The notes below the pieces were generated by a model, which did no database searches, was not told the DNA's origin, and saw nothing but the letters and a program-made list of their open reading frames with translations. From assembly GCA_027717925.1 (NCBI GenBank), contig JALLON010000025.1, forward strand, positions 1 through 18,818: 18,818 nt of DNA, read 5' to 3'. This document shows positions 9,213-18,601 of this stretch, piece by piece (within the stretch, counting starts at the first letter, position 1; the number at the start of each line of letters is the position of its first letter). This DNA comes from Acidobacteria bacterium AH-259-G07. GTDB taxonomy: Bacteria; Acidobacteriota; UBA6911; RPQK01; JADFOI01. The translations under genes and the position numbers were made by a program.

Positions 9213-9590
9213 CTAGACGTCTTTGGCGAACTTCTTTGGGGAGATGGGGGATTTCTTCGCGAACTTGATTGCAAATCCACATTTGCTTTTTGATGACTGA
9301 TTTACCCGGACAACAGTCCCATCGGCCTCCAACGTGATGTTTAATCGCCGGAGTTCTGAAGAACATTGGAGATAGAGTTTTACTGTGTCACCAATTCGGG
9401 GGCAAGTCTTCGCCCATAAATAAGCGCCGTCTTCACTAATATCTCTGGCCGTCACTCCCATTGTTTGGGGCGCTTGCTCTTCGGTTTCAAGGGTAGCTAT
9501 TCCTGTAAGTTCTGCAGCAATCCGCGTTACCGCTCTTTTCTCTTCCCCATGATCCTCTTTGGGTTGTTTCCTTTTCAGCTGACGAGCCAT
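9213..9590 (-). CDS. PilZ-domain protein, candidate c-di-GMP effector
   Basis: The 125-residue protein is essentially one PilZ domain. The N-terminal RAVTR fits the RxxxR ligand motif and DISEDG fits (D/N)xSxxG, the two motifs that bind cyclic di-GMP. The following GDTVKLYLQC, ADGTVVRVN and KCGFAIKF are the expected beta-barrel strands. There is no signal peptide or membrane segment, so it is cytosolic. ATG at 9590 is divergent from the PLD-like gene by about 45 bp, with only a weak TAGAG before it. The gene stands alone on this strand and its target is not visible. Single-domain PilZ proteins often act on motility, exopolysaccharide or chemosensory complexes. Confidence 0.8.
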   Translation of the reverse strand: MARQLKRKQPKEDHGEEKRAVTRIAAELTGIATLETEEQAPQTMGVTARDISEDGAYLWAKTCPRIGDTVKLYLQCSSELRRLNITLEADGTVVRVNQSSKSKCGFAIKFAKKSPISPKKFAKDV

Positions 9591-9635
9591 CTCTAGTTTC
9601 TCACACCATCCGTCCGATGATTCAATCGAGAGCTG

Positions 9636-10535
9636 GTGCTTATAGTGACCTACTTCGACAAATTGTGCAAGACGAAAGAAGGCTCCCTACGGTCAGGTAT
9701 GCGAACTGAGGTGGGACTTTTGTCAGTGACGAATGTCATCATCACTAGTGTTAGTGCGCTGACAATGCTGCGACATCCTGAAGGAATGCGTATGGGGCGA
9801 CTTGATTATGAGAAGTTGACACTCAGAGAATTCATAGATCCGTATATAAATATCGCCAGCAGAATCCGGGTTGTGACGGGATGCGTCTCCGCGGGCCCGT
9901 TAAAATGGTTGTTAACCCGTTTGTCACCCACTTCCACCTTGTCAGTTATTGCTGGTTCTATACCTCCGGATTTTCAAGAAGAACTGGACATGGTTTTCGG
10001 GACGTCTTCATTGAAGGAGGGAATAATTGGACGTGCTGTGACGAGCGGTAGGTTCCGGTTGGGATTCTATCCAGAAATCCATGTGAAAGTTTGGCTGCTC
10101 ACGTTAAGGGATGGAAACAGACCTCCCTGTCTCACTGTTTCAGGCGGCAGTAATTTAACGTGGAGCGGACTGGAGAGGCGCAAAGGTGGACAGAATTACT
10201 ACTTTACAGATTCCGAACAGTTCTTCTTGGAAGATTCGCGCTGGAAACTGTTTGTTCCCGAGACAAGGTGGTTGACCGAGAGTAACTGGGCCGATGTAAG
10301 AAAGCAGTGTTGGAAGGATAGCGCTCAACCTGCGCTTTGTATTTGGCCTGGCTTTGAACAGGAAAAGTCCATCGAAGAGATTCAAATTGCAGTTGCGGAA
10401 TTCTCCGACATGAGGATTGAGCATCTGAAAAGCTTCGGCGAGAGGCATCCTTTAACCGTTATCTATGCCTATGAACAGATTAAAGGACACCTCGCCAGCC
10501 GAAAAATGGAAGGGAAAACAGAAACTATTCACTAG
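9636..10535 (+). CDS. PLD-like (HxK) nuclease candidate
   Basis: The 299-residue protein is probably a phospholipase D-superfamily member with a single active-site half. H149-V-K151, preceded by YPEI, fits the HxK motif. S-GGSNLTWSG at 169-178 fits the GSxN motif that follows it. The usual Asp five residues after the Lys is absent. Such single-half proteins act as dimers; relatives include Nuc and NgoFVII-type restriction nucleases. The C-terminal ~100 residues are not recognised. GTG 9636 is the longest start; ATG 9699 is equally plausible and would drop the first 21 residues. The gene lies next to a toxin-antitoxin pair with no methylase or helicase partner in view, so a defence role is only a suggestion. 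Confidence 0.55.
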   Translation: MLIVTYFDKLCKTKEGSLRSGMRTEVGLLSVTNVIITSVSALTMLRHPEGMRMGRLDYEKLTLREFIDPYINIASRIRVVTGCVSAGPLKWLLTRLSPTSTLSVIAGSIPPDFQEELDMVFGTSSLKEGIIGRAVTSGRFRLGFYPEIHVKVWLLTLRDGNRPPCLTVSGGSNLTWSGLERRKGGQNYYFTDSEQFFLEDSRWKLFVPETRWLTESNWADVRKQCWKDSAQPALCIWPGFEQEKSIEEIQIAVAEFSDMRIEHLKSFGERHPLTVIYAYEQIKGHLASRKMEGKTETIH

Positions 10536-10538
10536 TTG

Positions 10539-10601
10539 GGATTATTCATAGGTTCTCATCGCGAAGCGGCGAAAGCGCCGCCCTGGCAGGGGCCGGCCGG
10601 T
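10539..10601. other. Convergent intergenic spacer with repeat fragment and GC hairpin
   Basis: GGATTATTCATA at 10539-10550 begins 3 nt after the preceding stop and matches the reversed right end of the palindromic element that follows lpxB (2489-2500). It is followed by a 6-bp hairpin, GCGGCG (10566-10571) with CGCCGC (10576-10581), loop AAAG, and by the palindrome GGCCGGCC at 10591-10598. There is no T-run on either strand. It may still serve as a bidirectional stop between two convergent genes. Confidence 0.45.
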
Positions 10602-13600
10602 TTACTGAAAGGACAAGGATTTCAGGTACTCAAGGTGTGCCCGGCTCGGCTCATCTAAAGCGAGGTAGACTTTCGCGAGCCAGAAATGTGCTGACGGATC
10701 GACCGGTTGTATGGCGATTGCGGTCAGGAGAAGGTTCTTGGCGCTCTGAAGATCCTTGTCTTCCAAGGCAAGTTCACCGAGCCGTACATAGCCCGGGTGA
10801 TAATTGGGGTGAGCTGCGATGAGTCTCTTCAGATATTCGGTCTCCATCGACGGATCGCTCTGGGCCCGGTAGTAATTCGCCAAGGCAAGAATCACTTCCA
10901 GGGCATTGGCGTCCATTTGGGAAGCCTGTGTCAGCCACTCCAACTGTTTCTCGGTCTCCTTCTCCGATTCGGCCAAGCGCAAGCGTGCCCAAACAGCTGC
11001 GGCATCCGAGCCCTTTAAAAGTTCTTCCAGCAATGGCGCAACTTTCTCGTGGTGTCCTTGACCTAGATAAAGCTCGGCGAGATAGAAAGCTGCTTCTCGG
11101 CGTTCCGGATGTCTCTTCAGGATGGCCTCAGTCCGCTCGACGGCCGAGTAGACCTTCTTTTCACGAAAATCTATTTTGGCCAGTTCCAGTTGAATTTCTG
11201 GATCTTCACGAATTTTCTCGACCGCCTTTTGAAAATAGGAATTCCCTCTAACAGGATCTTTGTAAAAAAAGCAGGCCCGTGCCGTACCCAGATAATGTCG
11301 GCCGAGAGCTTCTCGGCCGGACAGGTAACCCTCCACGAGGGAGGAGGAAGACAGTGAAGAGAATTGTTGGAGAATACCTCGCTCGTAGGATTCATGCAGA
11401 CTTCTTGGTGCCGACAGCTCCAGAAAAGGCCGGTCGTCGGTGTGGATCTTTTCTCCTTCTCCGGCAAACGAGGCCACGCCCTCGCTGTCCATGCGGTATG
11501 ACCACTCGAGTAGAACGAGCGGGTCGTACAACTTGATTCTCTGAAGGCGCTTCACCGTGGAGGAGTTTTTCTCAAACAAGGATTCGATCCGGTCTAGGTC
11601 AAGGGACAGCTCGTTTTTGAAACCGATGAGAATGATGTCGCCAGGCGAACTCTGGAATATGTGAACATTCGGGAAAACAGAGTGGAAAGTGCGCATGACC
11701 ATTCGGACATCCTCCGGACGGAGCGAGTAAAGATGAAGCCACTGACAGGCGATGCCACCTGCAGCCAATCGATCTCTCAAAAGAGTGAAATGCTCCGCGG
11801 AGAAGAGATTTGCGACACCGGCCATCCAGGGATTGGAAGGTTCAGAGATGATCACGTCAAACTGTCGTGGATGCGATAAGAGATAGTTTCTGCCATCTTC
11901 GATGATGATCTCCACCTTCGGATGCATCAGATCACCGCGGTTCTCAGCTTCGAAATAATGTGCAGCCTCGACAACGGCTGCTTCAATTTCCACTTGTGTG
12001 ACTTTGTTAACAGGGAAATCCAGCGTGGAGCTGAGGGTAATACCGCTTCCGAGACCGATGACAAGAACTTCCCTGGGGTTGCTGTGGAGCATAAGAGGAA
12101 GATAGGCCAACAAGATCTGGGTCGACATGTCCGTGGCTATGTTGGAGGCGTCGATCTTGCCATTGACGGTCAAAAGCCGATTGGTCGGACTTTCAAGAAC
12201 GGTCACGGTAGAGGAGAGGCCATCCCGATAGAAAATGAGCTTGTCTCGCTCTCTGGTGTGCTGGAAAACTTCGCGGTTATAAAGCCGATGCCTGTACCTG
12301 TAAGCATAAAGAAACATTCCACTCGTCAGACCGTGGTCACTGATAGCGGGGATGGAGAAGAGGAGAAACGAAAATGCAACGGCACACGAGACATAGATGA
12401 GGCGCTGCTGAGCGGCCGTGCTCGCCGCCAGAACGACTGCAAGGCCGATGCCCATATTAATGACGGCCATCAGAAGAAAGCTTGGCTTGATCCCCAAAAA
12501 CGGGATGAGGAAGAACCCAGTTGCGAACGCCCCCATGATGGCTCCGACGGTGTTTAGGCCGTACAGGGTGCCGATCTTCTTTCCCATGTCTTTGAAGTCA
12601 CGGGAAATAATGTGAATGGCGCAGGGAATCGTTGCCCCCATCACCGCCGTTGCGAATAGGATCAAGATGGCTATTAGGCCGGCATGAAGAGACTGTGTAA
12701 CCCAAAAAGAGAAGTTGAGGGGAGTAATATAGCGGGCAACCCAATAAGGGAGTTCATTGACCAGGGGAAAGGTCAAGACGGCCAAAAATCCAATTAACAG
12801 CTCGATCATGGCGAACAGGAACACGTTGACTATCCGTCTGCCGAATAGGGCGGCGTAGAGCCAACTTCCAAGGGCCAGGCCGCTCAAATAGATGGCCAGG
12901 ATGAGTGTGAAGGCGTAAATCGAGCTGCCTAAGATGATGCCAAGGATGCGGATCCAGAGGATTTCATAGGAAAGAGCGGTCAGTCCCGACAGGAGGAGTG
13001 CCAGGGACAAAATCCAGAAGAGGCGGGGGAGAGCTTGCCTCTTTGCGTCGCCTGTTTCCTCAGGCATGTCTTCCGCGGGCTCGGGCCATTCGATTCTTCG
13101 GCTGATCGAGACGGCGAGAAATCCGACAAGGAGGTTGAGCAGGCCGCCCAGAAGGAGGCTGTCGCGGATACCAAACCAGACAGGGAAAAAGAGCCCGCCG
13201 GAAATGACCCCGATGACACCACCGAGGGTGTTCAAAGCGTAAAGGCGACCCACCCAGATACCACTGTCTTGTACCTTTCGTAGGTAAAACCTGCAAATGA
13301 TTGGAAAGGTCCCTCCCATGAGGAAAGTGGGAAAAATAAGGAAAACGACGGAGAGGACGAAGCGCAGGAGGCTCCTGGCCAAGAAGCCGCTCCCTTCAAA
13401 GAAGGACAACTGCAGATAGAGTGATTCGAGGAGCAGATAAAGGACAGGAAAAATAAGAGCATAGACCCCGATTCCCATCTCCATGATCCCATAGAGCCTA
13501 AGAGGCCGTGGGCTTGTATCGGCCCTTTTGCCGAAAAAATAACTCCCCAGAGCCAGCCCCACCATGAAGGTGGCGACGATGGTCGTGACGGCCAGCGAGG

Positions 13601-13730
13601 TGCTTCCAAAGACCAACTTGAAATACCTCGTCCAAAGCATCTGATAGATGAGCGCAGTAAGCCCAGATCCTGCGTAGAGGCCTAAGACCAACAATCTAAA
13701 GGAGTCGTTCAAGCGCTTGTCGTTTACCAC
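10602..13730 (-). CDS. Fused MFS-like/spermidine-synthase-like membrane protein with C-terminal TPRs
   Basis: The 1042-residue protein has three parts. Residues 1-460 are hydrophobic, made of two related halves: SGLTAL-Y--LW-R and GLALGS recur near residues 22/249 and 58/285, and LYALNT/LYGLNT near 163/389. Residues 480-730 form a Rossmann methyltransferase-like domain of spermidine-synthase type, with GLGSG at 559-563, E581 and EPSNPWMAG at 630-638. About five TPR units follow from roughly residue 850. True SpeE proteins have GGGDG and a different active-site loop, so polyamine synthesis is not supported. The family is common in environmental genomes and its reaction is unknown. The start is GTG 13730 with only a weak ribosome site. 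It diverges from the PP2C gene and converges with the PLD-like gene. Confidence 0.88.
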   Translation of the reverse strand: MVNDKRLNDSFRLLVLGLYAGSGLTALIYQMLWTRYFKLVFGSTSLAVTTIVATFMVGLALGSYFFGKRADTSPRPLRLYGIMEMGIGVYALIFPVLYLLLESLYLQLSFFEGSGFLARSLLRFVLSVVFLIFPTFLMGGTFPIICRFYLRKVQDSGIWVGRLYALNTLGGVIGVISGGLFFPVWFGIRDSLLLGGLLNLLVGFLAVSISRRIEWPEPAEDMPEETGDAKRQALPRLFWILSLALLLSGLTALSYEILWIRILGIILGSSIYAFTLILAIYLSGLALGSWLYAALFGRRIVNVFLFAMIELLIGFLAVLTFPLVNELPYWVARYITPLNFSFWVTQSLHAGLIAILILFATAVMGATIPCAIHIISRDFKDMGKKIGTLYGLNTVGAIMGAFATGFFLIPFLGIKPSFLLMAVINMGIGLAVVLAASTAAQQRLIYVSCAVAFSFLLFSIPAISDHGLTSGMFLYAYRYRHRLYNREVFQHTRERDKLIFYRDGLSSTVTVLESPTNRLLTVNGKIDASNIATDMSTQILLAYLPLMLHSNPREVLVIGLGSGITLSSTLDFPVNKVTQVEIEAAVVEAAHYFEAENRGDLMHPKVEIIIEDGRNYLLSHPRQFDVIISEPSNPWMAGVANLFSAEHFTLLRDRLAAGGIACQWLHLYSLRPEDVRMVMRTFHSVFPNVHIFQSSPGDIILIGFKNELSLDLDRIESLFEKNSSTVKRLQRIKLYDPLVLLEWSYRMDSEGVASFAGEGEKIHTDDRPFLELSAPRSLHESYERGILQQFSSLSSSSLVEGYLSGREALGRHYLGTARACFFYKDPVRGNSYFQKAVEKIREDPEIQLELAKIDFREKKVYSAVERTEAILKRHPERREAAFYLAELYLGQGHHEKVAPLLEELLKGSDAAAVWARLRLAESEKETEKQLEWLTQASQMDANALEVILALANYYRAQSDPSMETEYLKRLIAAHPNYHPGYVRLGELALEDKDLQSAKNLLLTAIAIQPVDPSAHFWLAKVYLALDEPSRAHLEYLKSLSFQ

Positions 13731-14017
13731 TGCGTTTCTCGGGAGAGTGGAGAGAATACAGGAGGCATCATAGGATCGTAATAGGATGGCAAAATAAGCT
13801 TAGAATTGTCCACTCCACAAAAAATTTACCTGTAGCGGAAAGTGTAATCAGAGCGGCAGGATCTAGAACGAGCTCATCCACCCATTATCACGGAGTCTTC
13901 CCGGATCAGGCAATAGTGGACGGCCTCTGTGGCGTTCTCAGTTAGGTCGTGGTAACATATGTTGAAAGTTATAGAGAGATCTCGCGTTAACCGGGCTCAA
14001 AGGAGGAGGTTCTTCAC
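13731..14017. promoter_or_regulatory. Divergent intergenic region before the PP2C-kinase pair
   Basis: This 287-bp spacer separates two outward-facing genes and should hold promoters for both, but I see no -35/-10 pair with good spacing. TAACAT at 13953-13958 and TATAGA at 13970-13975 are possible -10 boxes for the rightward genes. The ribosome site of the PP2C gene is strong: AAAGGAGGAGG at 13999-14009, 8 nt before ATG. Confidence 0.3.
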
Positions 14018-14776
14018 ATGGTTCTCAGTGCGGGGCTTTCCGATATTGGTCGAAAACGTCAAAAGAATGAAGACTGTTACTTGTTGGACTCGGAGCATCA
14101 TCTTTATCTGGTTGCTGATGGGATGGGCGGTTACGCGTCGGGAGAGGAAGCAGCGAAGTTGACGGCGACCACTGTCGATGATTTCGTTAGCTTGTCTGGC
14201 GATTCCCGAGAACTGACTTGGCCTTTTGGCTATGACTCTCGGATTGCTTTTGAGCACAATGTTCTCAAAACCGCCCTCCTGCTGGCGAACTTAAGAGTCT
14301 GTCAGGTAGCCGAAGAAATGGAGCATTACGCCGGGATGGGTTCCACGGTGGTGGTGGCTTGGATCCGACAAAACAGGGCTTTTTACTCTCATCTGGGCGA
14401 CAGCCGTCTCTATCTCTTGCGGAATGGCAAGTTAGAACAGCTTACCGAGGACCACACATTGGTACAGGAGCAACTCAACAAAGGTATTATTACACCAGAA
14501 GAGGCTCGCAATCATCGTTTGCGTAATGTCGTTACTCATGCCAACGGAGTGCGCGATCGTCTTGAAGCCGAAATACAGGAGCAAGTGCTTCAGCCCGGAG
14601 ACCAATTGTTGCTTTGCTGCGATGGGCTGACGGACCATCTGGAAACCGAGTCGCTTCGTGACCTATTGCTATGCGGCGACGATCTGCAGTCAACCTGCCA
14701 AAAGCTTGTTGACGCAGCCAATGAGGCGGGCGGCGAAGATAATGTCACTGCCTTGCTAGTGCACTACACCACGTAA
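14018..14776 (+). CDS. PP2C-family Ser/Thr protein phosphatase
   Basis: This soluble Mn/Mg-dependent phosphatase removes phosphate from Ser/Thr and probably resets targets of the kinase downstream. The PP2C motifs occur in order: SDIGRKRQKNED near residue 8, VADGMGGYASGEE near 33, GMGSTVVVA near 106, HLGDSRLYLLR near 126, LTEDHTLV, LLLCCDGLTD and GGEDNVTALLV near the end. At 252 residues it is the usual length for stand-alone Stp/PrpC proteins, with no membrane segment. ATG 14018 has the strongest Shine-Dalgarno sequence in the window. The TAA is 2 nt before the kinase ATG, so the two form an operon. Confidence 0.94.
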   Translation: MVLSAGLSDIGRKRQKNEDCYLLDSEHHLYLVADGMGGYASGEEAAKLTATTVDDFVSLSGDSRELTWPFGYDSRIAFEHNVLKTALLLANLRVCQVAEEMEHYAGMGSTVVVAWIRQNRAFYSHLGDSRLYLLRNGKLEQLTEDHTLVQEQLNKGIITPEEARNHRLRNVVTHANGVRDRLEAEIQEQVLQPGDQLLLCCDGLTDHLETESLRDLLLCGDDLQSTCQKLVDAANEAGGEDNVTALLVHYTT

Positions 14777-14778
14777 CC

Positions 14779-17700
14779 ATGGTCAAGAAAAGGATTGGTA
14801 GATACATCATCGAGGAGACTTTGGGTCGGGGGGGGGATGGGGGTAGTTTACAAGGCCTTTGACCCAGAACTCAAGCGGTACGCGGCCATCAAAGTGATGC
14901 TGCCGAGCGTGGAGATAGATGAAGAGCTACGCATTCGCTTTCGGCGAGAAGCTCAGTCCGTTGCCAGGCTGAATCATCCCAATATCGTTTCGATCTATGA
15001 CGTAGGCCAACAGGACAATTGTCCTTTTATAGCGATGGAGTATGTCGAGGGCGAAGATTTAACAACCCTGATCAAGAAGAAAGTGTTTATTCCGTTTGCG
15101 AAGAAAATTGATCTCATTATCCAGACCTCTGATGGCCTTCATTACGCTCACCACAAGGGCATCGTCCATCGTGACATCAAGCCGGGCAATATCCGTCTCA
15201 GTCGGGATGGTAGGGCAAAAATCTTAGATTTCGGGATTGCTCTCATTGAATCGTCTGAAATAACTCGCCCTGGTACGGTAATGGGAGCTCCCTATTACAT
15301 GTCTCCGGAGCTGGTGAAGGGAGCACGCGATGTGGACGGCCGCAGTGATGTCTTTAGCCTTGGGGTCGTCCTCTATGAACTGATTTCCTACCGCAAACCC
15401 TTTGATGCGGATACCCCAACAGCAGTTTGTTTCCAGATTGTTGCTGATCCCCATTCTTCCCTTGTCCAGACTCTTCCTGGGTGTTCGAAAAGGTTGGTTG
15501 AAATTGTCGATAGGGCTTTGGCCAAACAGCGAGAGCAGCGCTTTGCCAATTGTGGAGAAATGGCCAGCGCTCTGGAAGAGTTTAAGCATGAACTGCCTGA
15601 AGCGGAACAAGTCCTACGTCCAACCGTACAATCTTTACAAGAGGAATTCGAGAAGGTGCGCGCCGAGTGCGGTGATATCTCGATTCCCGGAATGTTTGAG
15701 TCGACGCTCCTCGCGCTGGAGGAGCTGGATGGAGATCCAACCGACTATGGCAATCTGTTGCGGCGACGCAGACATCTCGAGCAGCGCTTAAGAGTCATTG
15801 CCGAAAATCGAGAGAAGATCCGCCCACTTTTACAGCTATTGACTCGGAGCCGGCGGCAATTTGAAAAGGGTGAGCTAGAAGCCTGTACGGAAACTCTAGA
15901 GGAAGTTTTGCGGCTTCATCCCGAAAATGCGGAGGCAAAGCAAAGGAACTTGGAGTGCCGGCGGATGCTGGATGAGCGCCGCCGTGAGCAGGAGCGGCGT
16001 TTGCGGGTTGATGCAGCTCTTGGGCTGGCGCGAGAAGCCCTTGATCAAGGAAATTTTGAGCGGTGCCTGCGGGCTGCTCGGACGGCTCTTAAGATTTCTC
16101 CCCAACACTCCGGAGCCCTGGAGCTGGAGCGTTCTGCGACAGAAGCCATAGAACGGCGAAAAAGGGCTGAGAAACTATTTGAGGCAGCAAAGCGCTATTA
16201 TGAACACGAAGATTTCGAATCCAGCTATCAGGCGACCAAGGAAGCATTAGAACTTGAACCCGAACACTCCGAACTAAAAGCCCTGCATGAGCGAGCGAAA
16301 CACGCCTTAGAAAAACGGCAAGAGGTAAACTCACTTTTTGAAAAGGCTCGCCGGCATTTTGAAAGTGGAGATTACAAGAGGGCCTTGAGTGCCCTCGAAT
16401 CTCTCTTAGCCATCCAACATTCTCATCCTGAGGGATTGAAACTGCAGCGTTCTGTACTAGAGGCTCTACAGCGTCAAGAAAAGGTAGAGGAGTTGCTGAA
16501 GATGGCTCAGCGCCACTACGAGGCGGAGGAATACGAGGCATGTTACCAGGTTACTGAGGAAGCCTTGAACTTAGATTCCAAGCACACCCAACTGAACGAA
16601 CTCCATTACCGTGGTCTTCGAGCTATTGAAGAAACAAGGAACAAGATTGAAGTGACTTTGCAGAAAGTGCGCAAGCTTCTGGGTGCGAGCGATTATCAAG
16701 CTGCTTTGGAAGCAGTTGAAGAAGCGTTGGGGTTAGAACCAGAGAATCTTGAAGCCAACCGACTGAAGCAGTCGGCTTTGAAAGAGTTGGAGCGTCAACG
16801 AAAGATTGCTGAATTGCTTACTGCAGCCCAAGGCGCGGAAGAAGATGGGAATTACGAAAAGTGCCTCGAAATAGCCGAGAAAGGATTAAAGCTGGATCCT
16901 GATCATCCCGAATTGAAAGAACTTTCTGAACGCGCGCGTCGTGCTCTGGAATCGCGGCAGGTCAATTTGCTTGAGTTCATCCAAAACGAGATCAAAGAGA
17001 AACGGTTCAATTCTGCGCTGGGTAACCTGGCCTTCTTGCTGGAATTGGATCCCAATCATGCTGAGGCTCTCCGGCTCAAGAAAGAGGCTGAGGCCGGATT
17101 GCGAATGGAGACTGCTCAGCCGCCCTTACCTCCCAGGCCCACACCTCCGCCGCAAGTTGATGCAAAAGTGCCACAAGAGAGGGTGCCCACTTTCGCGGTG
17201 CCCGCTCAGCCCGAGAGCTCCAGGCGCCTGTGGGTCTTCTTCGGTGTGGTGGTGATCCTTCTTGCGGGTCTTTACTTGTTCCTCAATCCTGACCTGAATC
17301 TTCCACGGCCTGAGCCATCCCCAACCACCGATGAGCCTTCTGCGCCTATCCCTGAGCCTTCCCCACCTATCCCTGATGAGCCTTCTGCGCCTATCCCTGA
17401 GCCTTCTCCGCCCATTCCTGAGCCTTCTCCCCCCATTCCTGAGCCTTCCCCACCCACTACCGCTCAGCAGCAGCTGACGCGTTTTGATGATGAGGCCTTT
17501 GATGATGCCTGGGCGCAAGGCACCATTCCCGCTCTTCAGGCGTATCTCGACAAATACAGAGACGGTAGGCATCGGGTCCAAGCGCGGAATCTGCTCCAGG
17601 CACTTGAGATAATGCGCTACGATAACGAGGCCTTCCAAATCGCTCGACAGCACAATACTCCCGCCGAGTACCGCCAATACCTGCAACAATTCAACTTTCG

Positions 17701-18601
17701 ACACTTGGTAGCCATACAACGCTACGATTCTGATCAGACTAATATCTCGCGACAATGGTGGTTTGGTGTCATCTCCGAACATTTGCTGCTCCTCGATAAT
17801 CGAGCCTTTCAGAGTACACAGCAGATCGACACCGTTGAAGCTTACCGTGATTATTTCGAAAAGTACTCGAATGGCAGGCACGTGGCCCAAGCACAAGCGC
17901 GGACGAGCGAACTTGTCGATCTCAGAGATTGGGAAAACGCTCAGCAGGCCGCTACGCCTGAAGCCTATCAGCGTTATCTGAGGAGGCATCCGAATGGGAA
18001 GTACGCCGCCGCTGCCCGTGACGTGATAAAGGTGAAAGACCTTGTCGAATTAGATAACCAAGACTTTCAGACCGCCCGAGGGCAGCGTACGCTTGAAGCT
18101 TACCAGAATCACCTTGATAGGTTTCAGCGTTGCACACACCGCGAGCAAGTTCTCCGTTTAATAGTTGGATTGGATGATCGGGATTTTCAGACCGCCCGAC
18201 AGCAGCATAGTTTTGAAGCTTACCAGAATCACCTTGACAGGTTTAAGAATTGTAGACATCAGCCGCAAGCTCGCCGCTACATGGACGATCTAAGAGTCCC
18301 CGTACTGATACAGACAGCACAACAAGGACAAAGGCTCATAAGGGTGAGCGACCCGACAAAGATCGATCCGAAGCAGGAGATTTTGCTGAGAAGCTCTGAT
18401 GGTAGAACTCAGGAGATTCACTACGTTGAAGCATTCGACGGGCAGGACATTATCCTCACGGCGCCTGTGGACACTACCTTTGGGGCGCGAACTCTCGTGA
18501 TTCAGGATCCCTCTGCAGTTGGGGAAGCTAAGGCTGCTGGAGTTCCTGTGGTCGGGGCCCGCTCGGGCCTGTCTGGAGCCGCCGAAGATCTCCTCCAATG
18601 A
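14779..18601 (+). CDS. Giant membrane Ser/Thr protein kinase with TPR and extracytoplasmic repeats, frame broken by a G9 tract
   Basis: With one G removed from the G9 run, ATG 14779 gives a 1273-residue PknB-type kinase. The kinase domain (about 8-275) has GRGGMG, AIKVM, HRDIKPGN, DFGIA and the SPE form of APE. Eight TPR-like units of about 53 residues follow (about 340-775). A membrane segment lies near 815-835 (RRLWVFFGVVVILL), then a Pro-rich PIPEPSP linker, then about six degenerate 40-residue repeats of the type AF..A....T.EAY..YL..F..G.H...A, and an unrecognised C-terminus. The kinase and TPRs should be cytosolic and the 40-residue repeats periplasmic. As written, ATG 14779 yields only 27 residues before a stop. 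The long frame can start only at TTG 14795, which lacks the Gly-loop start. The PP2C partner is 2 nt upstream. Confidence 0.9.
14828..14836 (+). repeat. G9 mononucleotide run in the kinase glycine loop
   Basis: Nine G follow a C at 14827 and precede ATG. Eight G keep the reading GRGGMG in frame with ATG 14779; nine throw it out. Runs of this length are prone to slippage both in cells and in sequencing. Confidence 0.9.
17326..17460 (+). repeat. Proline-rich tandem repeat in the kinase linker
   Basis: Units of about 18 bp built on CCTATCCCTGAGCCTTC recur about five times with DEPSA variants, encoding PIPEPSP. They lie just after the membrane segment and probably form a rigid spacer across the peptidoglycan layer. 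The complementary strand gives an open Gly-rich frame, which is only a shadow. Confidence 0.85.
18062..18247 (+). repeat. Adjacent 120-bp repeat units in the kinase C-terminal region
   Basis: Stretches beginning at 18062 and 18182 are offset by exactly 120 bp. They agree at about 56 of the first 66 positions by eye, including GAAGCTTACCAGAATCACCT. Both encode DFQTAR followed by EAYQNHLDRF. The other repeats of this array have diverged much further, so this pair is the youngest duplication. Confidence 0.85.

Noticed and set aside
8066..10535. Genomic island integrated at the tRNA-Ala 3' end
   Set aside because: There is no integrase and no repeated copy of the tRNA 3' end further on in this window.
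11922..12557. 211-residue plus-strand open frame
   Set aside because: It is antisense to the membrane/SpeE-like gene, which has strong motifs across this stretch.
10602..13730. Calling this gene speE
   Set aside because: The binding loop is GLGSG rather than GGGDG and the active-site loop differs, so aminopropyl transfer is not supported.
17326..17460. CRISPR-like array
   Set aside because: The units are contiguous coding repeats without spacers and encode a Pro-rich linker in frame.
17126..17989. 287-residue minus-strand frame rich in Arg and Gly
   Set aside because: It is the reverse shadow of the Pro-rich repeat and neighbouring kinase codons.
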